In this document: piece by piece, positions 21,904 to 31,786 of the stretch
Layout of the letters: the number at the start of each line of letters is the position of its first letter
Numbering within the stretch: the stretch's first letter is position 1
Assembly (NCBI GenBank): GCA_020747015.1
Contig: JAGTJM010000005.1
Coordinates: 496,001-560,000 of the forward strand
Direction: 5' to 3'
DNA from: Pyrenochaeta sp. MPI-SDFR-AT-0127
Lineage: Eukaryota; Ascomycota; Dothideomycetes; Pleosporales; Cucurbitariaceae
Length of the DNA stretch: 64,000 bases
Position numbers and translations under genes: made by a program
Notes under the pieces: generated by a model
The model's input: only the letters and a program-made list of their open reading frames with translations
What the model was told of the DNA's origin: nothing
Database searches by the model: none

Positions 21904-24353
21904 TCATTTGGCCTTGCCCAGCTTCGCAGCCGTCCTCGCCGCAATCTCCTCATACTGCTCCATGCCCCCTTCGAGCTTCTTGACCTGCCCCTTGACCAGT
22001 CGATAAACACTCCCTGGAGCCGCCCCTGTCTCTGAGCCCTCCGAGTCGCTGCTCTCATCAGCCTCGTCCTCGGCCCCGCGAACCCCTGGCGCTAGTGTGT
22101 ATGGCGACTCCCCCTCTACCACGGTTCTACACCCGTGTTAGTCCTATCTTGATGTAGGGGAACTATAATGTGGCTATTTTGAGTTTGTGTGGCTCGAGCA
22201 GCCATGCTCCAACCTTCCACTGCGCACAGGCTCATGGAGAGCTCCAGGCGTGGGGGGGGGGGACGCCATCTTTGCAAAACAACTCCAACGTACCTCATAA
22301 AAAAGCGGTCGTGAGTGACGACAAGCAGCGCACCATCATACTCCTTTAATGCAATCACAAGGCCCAAGATTGTGTCAGCGTCCAGATGTGTAGTAACCTC
22401 ATCGAGGATGAGCAGCTGTGGGGGAGGCCAGAGCAACTTCGCAAGCGCCACCCGGACCTTTTGACCTCCTGATAGCAATACAAGGGGCACGTCAGAGACC
22501 GTTTGACCGTGCAGTCCTAGATTTCCAAGGACTTGTCGCCCATCTTTCTCCTGCATGTCAGACCCTGCAGATTCCATTAGATGCTTCAGTGCAGTCAATT
22601 GCGGATTTGAAGAAGCTATGTCCGTAATCTCTTCGACGGACTGCTGCGAAAATCGGCCAAACTTTGCTCTCGCGTGTCGCGTTATTGTGCCGGACGCGGA
22701 CGTCAAACCTCCGTCCTCCCCACTACCCATAATCAGAGAAACAAGCGTCGTCTTGCCCGATCCGTTAAGACCTGCGAGTCCAATCCTGGCGCCAGGGTGT
22801 ATAGTCAGGTCGACATCTGTCAATATTGGGATTTTCTTCCTGCCTGGGTATGCAAATGACACCTTCTCCAGACTGACCAGCGCGCCCGGAAACCTGAGGT
22901 CTGGAGGCTGCTGCGGAAAGGAGAGCTTCACTGGTGGGTCAAAATCTGGCACCTCGATCTCTGCACGGTTGGTAAGATGGTAGCCACCTAGGTCGCGATT
23001 GAGCTTGAAACGGCCACCTTTGAGGCCAACCTGGACACCCATCCGCTCGTCCAGCTTCTTCTTCCTGGATGCTGCTTGTTTCAGTTTCTTGTCGTCACCT
23101 TTGTCCTTTGCTGCCTTGATGTTTCCTGCGATTGTCTTCTCAATGTGTTTCTTCTGCTTGTCTTGCGCATCTTTCATTTTTGTCATCCACCTCGCTTTCT
23201 TCCACCTCTCTCGCTCATACAGGCTAAGGTTTCCACGAAACGTCTCTAGCGTCTGGTTGCGAAGGACAATGAGCTCCTCAGCTACCGCGTCGCCAAAGTC
23301 TCTGTCATGAGTTGTGATCAAGACAGTGGTGCCCTTCAGGTTGCGGATATAGTCTTGTAACCAAATGATTGATGGCAAGTCCAAAAAGTTGGTCGGCTCG
23401 TCCAGTAGCAGAACGTCAGCATACTGTGTAAGTGCGCATGCAAGGTCGCAGCGCGTTCGCCATCCCCCTGATAGCTCAGTCATGGGTTTTTCGATGCGAT
23501 CTTCCTTAAAGCCCAGGCCTAACAGTACTACTCGTGCCTTCGACTCCGCTTCAGCCGCATTCATAAGTTCAAGGGAAGCTTGGACACCTCCCAACATGTC
23601 AGCGGCCGCTTGCGTCTCTTCGCTGAGCTTTGTAGGGTCGATCTCTCCTTCTGTCTCTTCCAGGCGTTGCTTCGACTCCTCAAAACGCTCTTCTAGCTTA
23701 ATTAGTTCTTTTCTAGCCTGCTTGCCACGCGCACCACTTCGCCGTTCAGCGATGCGATGTCCTTCTTTCAACTGAAGCGCGAGCCGTTCATGGCCAATGC
23801 GCCTGTATGCCCTGACTGGTGCCATAGGATCTGTAGAGTTCTCGACTGCTTCGCCTAGAATCTTGGCTTCACGTGTGTATCGTTCTCGGACTCGATCACT
23901 TCGCACAACATACTGCAATACTGTTTCGCCTTTAAGATCCAGCCTCTCCAACTCATCTTCAACCTCCGTCTCTCGAGTCTGCCCCAAGAGTAAGATGCGA
24001 GTACTCCACGGGATACCAGGGACAAGCCCTTCACCAACTGCTTTGAGTAACGTCGATTTGCCGGTACCATTGCGCCCGACCAGAACATAATGCCGGGCTT
24101 CCACCAGGTGAAATGTTGTGCGCGAGAGCAGCTCCCGGTTCGCGACTGATATTGAGAGATCTTTGATAAGAATCTATATGCATTAGTGTGGTGGCCGTGT
24201 CGGATTTATACACCAAATTTATCTCACTTCTTTTGAAGCAGGCGCATCAACTGCATCGAGCGCATAACGTGATTGCTGCGCCGTGACAGTGATATGGCCA
24301 CCACCTGGATGCTCCTCCACTACTGGAGCTGCGTCCTTCGCTTTGCGCACCAT
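21904..24353 (-). CDS. ABCF-family ATPase (soluble twin-cassette ABC protein)
   Basis: Three exons: 24353-24228, 24173-22294 and 22126-21904; 742 residues. Exon 1 begins MVRKAKDAAPVVEEHPGGGH. The 167-nt second intron joins HDRFFMR to TVVEGE, restoring the usual end of the second cassette. Cassette 1 has Walker A GRNGTGKST (about 75-83), signature LSGGWRTRCDLA and Walker B LLLDEPTNFLDL. The linker is Lys/Arg-rich and coiled. Cassette 2 has Walker A GLNGSGKTT, signature LSGGQKVRVALAKLL and Walker B LLILDEVTTHLDAD. In that last motif the usual EPTNHLD has become EVTTHLD. There are no membrane segments, as expected for ABCF proteins, which act on ribosomes or translation (Gcn20, Arb1, New1 and EF-3 relatives). 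The exact orthologue is unclear. The tail is acidic, then basic (VYRLVKGQVKKLEGGMEQYE). Confidence 0.9.
22252..22262. repeat. Eleven-base G homopolymer inside the second ABCF intron
   Basis: An uninterrupted run of 11 G on the plus strand (C on the transcribed sense) within intron 22293-22127. It lies outside coding exons, so length error or polymorphism would not alter the protein. Confidence 0.9.
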
Positions 24354-25105
24354 TTTCTCCGCAGATTTTGTGGTTTTGGTGATCGTATACCTTGTGGTTT
24401 TCAGCTCGAAAAAAGAAGAAAGGTGTTTACAGAGTTAATCAGAAGCTACAAATTACAAAGTGATTATGCCACAAGAAAGGAAAGAGCAACTGCACTTGAT
24501 ATATTTGCACCACTACATATGGCTAGCGTGCGTATTCGAATGGCATTGGGAGAAATGTGGGCTGCCAAGAGAAGATGTGGTTTGGCTCAGGATGAGTCGA
24601 ATGGAATTATTGTGATTGGCAGATGTCTCGACTTATGCAGCTGACTCAGGCAATGAGCACGATCACGTGGTGCTCAACTCTTCTGCTTCTTCTCCCAATA
24701 ATATAATTTGACAAAGTGGCCAAATAGCCAAATCACGGATGCTAAAAATATCAGTTTTTGGTCATCTGCATGGAGTCTAATATGACGCGCTGATGCGAAG
24801 CTCCAATGGCTTCTTATACACGTGCACGCCACAAGAGCTCGTTCAGCTTTGGCTTCTGAAGTCTCAGCTCCGATCTGGATACGTTCCTATCACTGTGTCA
24901 ATTTCCCACAAATGTCTATTTCATATAGCAATGACTTAGCAGCTCTGATAACTTCGAAGTCTACTACATGAAACTGCTTGAAGACTGTCTTCCTCGTACG
25001 ATCGGCCGTATCAGTTGCTTTTGATGTTAAGCACCAGATACGGCTACATTACACTGTGCACTTCGAATTTGAATATTGCTGAGTTTTCTCTATATAATTA
25101 GCAAT
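24354..25105. other. Intergenic region between divergent ABCF and HET genes
   Basis: About 750 nt. A 123-codon plus-strand frame (24273-24644) overlaps exon 1 of the ABCF gene in antisense and shows no domain. TATATAA at 25091-25097 lies only 9 nt before the next ATG, too close for a normal TATA box of that start. Confidence 0.5.
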
Positions 25106-26716
25106 ATGCCTTTCTGGACGCCAGAAGCCCGAAGTCGCACCAAGTCACGACCACACTCTGACCGCAGTAGAACCAATCCCCGTGCAAACCACCAATCCTC
25201 TCTGCAATTTCTCAGTGACAACGATACTTTTCGCTATGCCCCTCTCCACCCTAGCAAGCGATCCATACGTATTCTCAAGGTTCTGCCGGGCCTTTTCCGG
25301 GGGGAGCTTCTACAATGTGAACTTGTCAACTGTACCACCGATTATCCATACACCTGTCTATCATACACGTGGGGCGAATGTACCGACACATATCACATCT
25401 TAATCAATCGACAGCCATTCTTTGTCAGATCCAATGTATGGGACTTCCTCAGAATGGCTCGTACTAAGTATCCACAACGGCCCTTCTGGATCGACGCAAT
25501 ATGTATCGATCAAACAAATGTTGAGGAACGGAACAGTCAAGTGGCGGAAATGGGTGCGATATATTCTAATGCTATGCAAGTTATTACTTGGCTGGGCAAG
25601 AAAAAGGCCATGGCGGACTTTTTCCAGGTGTGGCATGATGCTGTGGAAGTCCTCGACTGGAACGAAACATGGAACGGCGTGATCGAGGACACGACTCTGT
25701 GGAAAGAGACTATGGCAAAACTTTCCGAATTCAAGGAGGGCTGGTGCTTATTCACCGAACATGCGTACTGGACGCGCGCATGGGTCACGCAGGAGATTGC
25801 ACTAGCGAAAAGAGTCGTTCTACTGGCGGGAGATGTTGAACTTGACATTAGCCTTTGCCAGCACCTTGATCGTATCTCTTGTTTCCCTCAATGGACTGTG
25901 GATGCTAGATTTCGCACTTTGATAGAAATTGCGCTAATCGGTATCATCGGCATCAGGAGGCGCGAAGACGAGAGCCTGGTATCTCTTCTGGAAAAGTTTC
26001 CCAACCAGCATTGCAGCGTCGTACGCGACAGAGTATATTCTCTACGATGGCTCTCGATCGAGGGCAAGGATATCGTTGTCGACTACAACTTATCCGAACC
26101 AGAATTTATGTTCGATCTTGCCGGGACGTGTCGAAAATCAATGTGCTTTTGTACACTAGGACTCATTGCGAAGGTGACAGGCTACTGGGATTTGCCAGAA
26201 GAGGAGAAGGTGGCAACGCAAGTCCCCGTTGCCGAAATTGACATTGAGGCTGGTAGAGCAAGTTACGTGAGCAGCGGAGTGTTCAAGTGTAGGAAATGTA
26301 TGTTGTTCATTCCCTGGGGTTGGATCACCGGACACGTCTTTTGTCTTCAAAGCATTTGCGACGAATTCACCGGTCACTTCTATCTCGAACGCTCGCCCCT
26401 TGGTGGCGATGAGGTACATTGTGAAGTCGGAGATTTAAAGCGGACGTTTCATGCCTCAGACATCGATTCTGAAACATTTGGCGTGATCATATATCCGACT
26501 TTCGTTGACACTAATTCGCGAGTAGAGTATCTGGAAGACGATGAAACCACATTCACGCTGCGTATCAGTCTCACGATTCTTCTATCTCCTAGTTTTCACT
26601 CGAAGAATAGTGGTATGGAGGCTGAGTCTACGATTAGTAGTAATAGAAAGCCAAGCAAAATGTGCTGGAGAGCGGCCAGACAGCGGAGAAGTTTCCGATT
26701 CATGTCATCACAATAG
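25106..26716 (+). CDS. HET-domain protein, second copy type
   Basis: A single exon of 536 residues from ATG 25106. The frame opens 30 nt earlier only at a TTG. The HET domain includes RYAPLHPSKRSIRILKVLPG (43-62), YPYTCLSYTWGE (80-91), RPFWIDAICIDQTNVEERNS (125-144), VAEMGAIYSNAMQVITWLG (146-164) and HAYWTRAWVTQEIALAKRVV (about 221-240). This is the 'Y-W-C-D-Q' subtype (LSYTWG...WIDAICIDQ), different from the MRLI-type HET gene at 16604, so the two are not a recent duplicate pair. The C-terminal half has a CRKC-like pair (FKCRKCMLFIPWG) and no recognised effector module. It is expected to act in non-self recognition and induced cell death, but its partner is unknown. It is convergent with the kinase-ankyrin gene. 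Confidence 0.92.
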   Translation: MPFWTPEARSRTKSRPHSDRSRTNPRANHQSSLQFLSDNDTFRYAPLHPSKRSIRILKVLPGLFRGELLQCELVNCTTDYPYTCLSYTWGECTDTYHILINRQPFFVRSNVWDFLRMARTKYPQRPFWIDAICIDQTNVEERNSQVAEMGAIYSNAMQVITWLGKKKAMADFFQVWHDAVEVLDWNETWNGVIEDTTLWKETMAKLSEFKEGWCLFTEHAYWTRAWVTQEIALAKRVVLLAGDVELDISLCQHLDRISCFPQWTVDARFRTLIEIALIGIIGIRRREDESLVSLLEKFPNQHCSVVRDRVYSLRWLSIEGKDIVVDYNLSEPEFMFDLAGTCRKSMCFCTLGLIAKVTGYWDLPEEEKVATQVPVAEIDIEAGRASYVSSGVFKCRKCMLFIPWGWITGHVFCLQSICDEFTGHFYLERSPLGGDEVHCEVGDLKRTFHASDIDSETFGVIIYPTFVDTNSRVEYLEDDETTFTLRISLTILLSPSFHSKNSGMEAESTISSNRKPSKMCWRAARQRRSFRFMSSQ

Positions 26717-27139
26717 GTTTCACCAAAGTCTAATCAAAATCAACTTATAGCTGCTCATCGACGGACAAATCTCTGCAGTATATTTCATATAGTTACACGC
26801 CTATACACAACGCTTACGGGGATGCATCCTTGGTTTGCGAGACATGACAAGTGGGTGCATATTGGGTGAAGAACCGTGAAGCAAGCCTCCAGCTGACATA
26901 AGTCTCGGTGCAAAGCATGACAATGATATCAGACCTTAGACCACGACCATAGAGGAGGTGAATAACAGAGGCTCATACGTTTGCAGACCTATTTGTTCTG
27001 GGATTTCCACGCTTGTGACTTCGAGGAGATGAGTCTATCTTCTTAGACCATATTGAATGTTTTTCGAGCAACAAATCACGCATACGATTCTCAGCGCGCA
27101 GGTAACGATGCCTAGACCCGTGCATCTTAAGGAACTTGG
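26717..27139. other. Spacer between convergent HET and kinase-ankyrin genes
   Basis: About 420 nt of 3' flanking sequence for both genes. No gene is seen. Confidence 0.6.
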
Positions 27140-30100
27140 TCAGGGATCAGGCCACTTGAAACCACTTCGAAAAAGGCGCAAGAAAGTACGTAGGGCCATC
27201 TCATCGGTCATATCGGTTCCTTCCGACCAACCAGACGGCCGTTCCTCAGTTAGCGTGGACAGATCTACGGGCTCCCCAACATCTTCTTTCATAAGAAGTT
27301 CTGGCTGCGGTGTTGCTTGCTCCACAGCCTTTAGCAGCTTATCTCTTCTTACTTGTAAATCTTTCCAGAGCTGCAAAGTTCCTTCATCTTGGTCCAACGG
27401 CAGTAACAGCTGTACAACCATTTCTAATGTCGAGAATAAACGCTTCGCATTCCTAAAGTGGACCCTAGAAATGTTCTTCGGGGCACTTAGATTCACGATT
27501 ATGCTCTCATATGTCATTAAGCTCATACACAGGGGTGTACCACGGACAAATTTTCGCTGAAGTTCGAGAGATTTCGCAAAAGTTGAAAGATCGAGGCTGA
27601 GGCCAACGTCAATAGAAGGATCTGCTTTCTTCTCCAGAAGCATGCAAACAAAATCAACATTGAGATGAAACGCCGCAATGCTTAGTGGTGTTCCGAATTC
27701 TGGACACCACTCATTCACCGTGTCAGCATCAGCAAATGTGGTTAGCAGGAGTTCCATGATTTCGGTAGAGACTGGCCAGGTTTTCGCTACTATGTCTTGC
27801 GTCCAAAATGCTACCTGATGGAGCACATTCATCTTGCACGATGGTACTGCGATTGAACTCAGTTTTTCAGGTGACAATCGCATAGTCTGCATCTGTAAGG
27901 CGAGAGTTGATCCGCTCTCGCTCACCTCAGCGACTTCTTCAGCCGACAGATCAGGTAATTTTAGTGAGTGGTCCTGCGAGCTCCGTTTGATGATGTAATT
28001 GATCGCGTCGAGGGCAGCCTCGTTGATACTCATGACCAGCCCTCCAAGCAGACTTATCGGCGGCCCGTGGTTCGGTGGGCGAGCACACACTGGGTTCAGA
28101 GTTGCTCCATGCGCGAGCAGTACATCCGCGACATCGAAGCAGCGGCTCATTACGCACACTGCAAACGGTGTTATCGAACACTGTTCTAACGGCATTTCAA
28201 CGGGAACACCTGCAGCTAGAAGTTGGCGGGCAATCTTGACTCCATCTGGCGTCCTTGAGCCTTGTGTGGGATAGCCAAGGGCATGAAGGAACGTTAACTC
28301 GATATCTGGAAAGAACTGGTATCGTTGGTGCACATCTGCCCCAAAGTCAAGCAGTAACTTGACCATTCGCCAATTTCTCGTTGAGACTGCAGCTTGAAGT
28401 GGTCTGAATTCCTTGGTACCGTCTGGATCGTGCTTGACTTCCAGTAACGCTTCGACGACATCGGTATCACCTCGAAGTACCTCCTTATACAAAAGATCGA
28501 CTACAACAGTAGTTGAATCAGGATCCTCGTGTGGGCAAGATGCACCTGCATCTCTCCAGTTGCGGATAAGACGAAAAGTGCCCAAGATAGCTGACTTATA
28601 TCGAGAGCCAAGCCTGACAAGTCTGCTCTGTAAACATGAAGGGTCAACAGATTCCTTCCCTCTCTCATGGGCGGCGTTGAGCACCCAAGCCTCGTCGAAT
28701 AGACCAATATTCAGGTTTTCATCCAGAGCTTTTCCCAGATGCTCACACAGGATCTGCAAAATTTCGGGGTAGAAAAGCATACCTGCAATCTCCATTGGTG
28801 ACATTGCGCTCTCATTATGCGGCTTGCCTTTACCTCTTGGGTCAGCACCTAAGTCCAACAAGATCTTGATAGCAGTTTTGTTGCGTGCAATTACTGCTCG
28901 CCCAAGCGGCGTCGTAGAGATATCAAGCAAACTGTCCCAATCAGCCGCAATTCCCCGGCCGCCGGCAATACCCGAAAGCTCTTCGATATCCGCTCCCGTA
29001 TCGATGAGGAGTTTGACAACAATCCGCAACTCCTGTTCCCGCTCTTCTTCGAAACCACATAGGCAATGCAGTGGGCCTTCTTCCCCTAGGCTGATCTTAC
29101 CAGGCTGGGCGCCTTGCTGGAGCAGGAATACAATGCAGTCGTACTGGGCGCTGCGGACCGCGCATAATAACGGACTGTCGTGTTTAAAAGCGCTGCCTCG
29201 GTTAATGTCACATTTGTAAGTCTTTAATATATGTTTCAGAATGTCGATTTTGCCAAAAGTGGCCGCGAAGTGCAACAATCCATGGCCAGCGGTACTAACG
29301 TAGATTTTGTCGAAGCGATTCTCGACCTTGTCTTCTTCTTCATATTTAGATTGGTCCGTTGTCAGTAAATAACGTTCGTAATGGTCCTCAAGCTCTTCTC
29401 GAATCTGCTGGTCAAGGACGCCTAAGTCAGAGAGATCAAACTTTCTGCGGATACTATTTGGAAAATAGTGCCGCATTCCTACACCACCAGCATATGTTTG
29501 AAGTAGATTTTGGTACTTTTTGAGCGAGCTGCTCTGCCGCTGCTTCTCGGAATCGTCGGTCATCGTCTCGACGATAGCTCTGAAATCCTTCGCACACTCT
29601 GTAAAACCATACACAAGGCTATTCCTCACATACTGAATTGATATGTATTTTGTCACAGGCTGAGGGCATTGTAGTGCGTCGCAGATACGCCAGAGCCAGG
29701 CTTGTGCAAAGAGGTCTTCTTGCCATTCGTCATCGGGCTTGGCCGCTAGATTGAGCCAATAGCAAGCCTCGTTTGCATCGAAAGTTACTCCAAACTCTGC
29801 AAGGTAAGACTGAAAGACGTAGAATGCAGCCTTGAATGGCGGTATGCCGAGCAGTGATACCTTGTTTTCGGCGAGCGCCGCTTCTTTCAATTCCTCTACA
29901 ATCTTCACTTGTTGCCCCCACGAAAAATGCGACTTAATCTTCATAGGTTCAAAGAGAAATCTCCCAGCCGCAGGGTGCGGTAGCTCGATCCTGTAACCAG
30001 GTAGGTTCTGCTGTGGGTCGTAGAAATCTCCCATCTTGCCTAGCTGAAAGCCAATCTTGTCAACATTGAACGACTGTCGCTGAATTCCGTCTTGGAGCTC

Positions 30101-31387
30101 GAAAATCTCGCTGGTATTCCTATCGTCCATTTCTATTAGATGCTCCGGAATACCCCTTGTATGACCGTTTCTTAGTGCGGCTTGCACAGCAGCGAGATTT
30201 CTCTCAGCTGGGGCGGTTCTGAGAGTGTGTCTTATAACGAACGCGATTAGCTCCAAAGTTTTAATGGATGTTCCAGGAAGTAGTTTGTCCCCAATGCTGT
30301 CTAAAACACATTTACGCATCTCTTTATCGTCTTGCTTTAAGTTCTGTAAGGGAACCGCTGCCGCTGAAGCGTCTGAACCAAAGCCAAATTCGTCGAGCAA
30401 ATCTAGGCCATCCAGAAGCACTTGCCAGACCAACAATCCAAATGAATAAATATCCATTTTCTTCAGGCCATCGGCAGAGAACTCTTCCAGTGATTCAGGA
30501 GCTTCGTACGGAAACGTGCCAACCTTCAGGCCCTGCAAAGACACATACTTCGTGTCCATCACTGCACCACCGAAGTCTGCAAGCTTTGCAAGGTATGGCT
30601 GTCCCGGTGGCTCATTGTACGGATTTTCGAATACTAAGACATTCTTATGGTTCAAGTCGCCATGGATTATGCCGCAAGCGTGTAGTATGGACAAACCCCG
30701 GGCGACGTCATGGCACAACTTCTGTTTGACCGCAAAACTAAGGGGTAGTGAAAGATGCTGCAGAGTCTGCAACGAGCCAAACCGTGCATACTCCATGATA
30801 AGCATCGGATAAACAGTTCCTGATGATGAGTTCCAGTCGGGTGCCCAACTGAAGCCAAGCAGGCGCACGATATTCGGATGGTAGCGTAGGTGTTCATGCA
30901 TGAGGGCTCGTACCTCAAGCAAGATGCTGCCCCAGCCGGAGTCGCACAATCTGTTGCCACTGCAATGAGTTAATGACACCATGTTCAATCGTTTGAAACA
31001 GACTGCCTACTCCTCGTCTACCATTGGCTTCACCATCTTCACCGCGATAACCTGCTCTGGTTCATGGGCCTTGAGATGCCGCAGAGGTCTTTTGAAAATA
31101 GCCTGCGCTGAGTAGACATTAAATTGGCCACCCTCACCCAGCTTTGCCCGGCTGATGACGCGATCAATGTTGCTGTCGATGAAGCCTCCCTGGCCTTCCT
31201 CATCGCGTAATTTCTTTTCAAGATAAAGAACATGACACAAAAATGATGAGAGGTAGCCGCTGCGTTCCGTATACTTAGATACGTTTTTTGTTGCCTTATG
31301 AATGCTACTGCCGGCTTGGTAGTTTGAATGGGACGGTGGCGTGAGAGGGGCTGAACTCAAGGCTGATGCAAAGCTGTACTCCGACAT
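27140..31387 (-). CDS. Protein kinase fused to ankyrin repeats
   Basis: Two exons, 31387-31011 and 30959-27140, across a 51-nt intron (GTAGGC, branch CATTAAC, acceptor TTGCAG); 1398 residues. The intron splits the kinase N-lobe. Exon 1 carries the Gly-rich loop LGEGGQFNVYS (83-93) and VIAVKMVKP (Lys117). Exon 2 continues SILLEVRALMHEHLRYHPNI (137-156) and RLLGFSWAPDW. The catalytic loop is HGDLNHKN (225-232), with the Asp and Asn kept but the HRD Arg changed to Gly and the usual Lys to Asn. ADFGGA (253-258) and YEAPES (277-282) are intact. A Sel1/TPR-like stretch (ACYWLNLAAKPDDEW) follows, then ankyrin repeats over roughly 680-1250 (for example HFAATFGKIDILKHILKTY and AAVSTRNWRMVKLLLDFGAD). 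It is likely an active, non-RD cytosolic kinase with a ligand-binding repeat domain. It is transcribed head-to-head with the HeLo-pseudokinase gene. Confidence 0.9.
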
Positions 31388-31786
31388 GGTACCCAGAAGT
31401 AACCATATAGCTTAATTCGCGGGGCAAGAGAGTATAAGAGCTATTGGAGGCAATCATTAGCAACGGACTATCATCGGGCGTTTTGCAAGCCACGCCAAGC
31501 TCACGTTCGTATCCGAAGTGCTTGTGAAGGTCCTCCATATTTGCTTTTTGTTCGGTTTCCGGGAAGTCAGCCTATCGATCCTCTGCACCGCACAAGGCTG
31601 CGCCTGGGTAAGACGTGGACACACCTCGCTGCAGCCTGCACTAGCACAGCCTCCACATGTACGAGAGGAAGGAGAGATAAATATCAGGCAAAGGCTGGTG
31701 TAAGACGTGAAGCCATCTGTGGCTTTTCTGTACTTCCTTTTTCACGAATCAGATTATATACCTGAAAGTTTGCAGAACTAGTCATT
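31388..31786. promoter_or_regulatory. Shared divergent promoter of kinase-ankyrin and HeLo-pseudokinase genes
   Basis: Only 399 nt separate the two ATGs. On the minus side a CCAAT (31447-31443) lies about 60 nt upstream of the kinase ATG. On the plus side TATATA (31755-31760) lies about 30 nt before the HeLo ATG. The short space suggests both genes share control elements and may be co-expressed. This is inference from arrangement. Confidence 0.5.
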
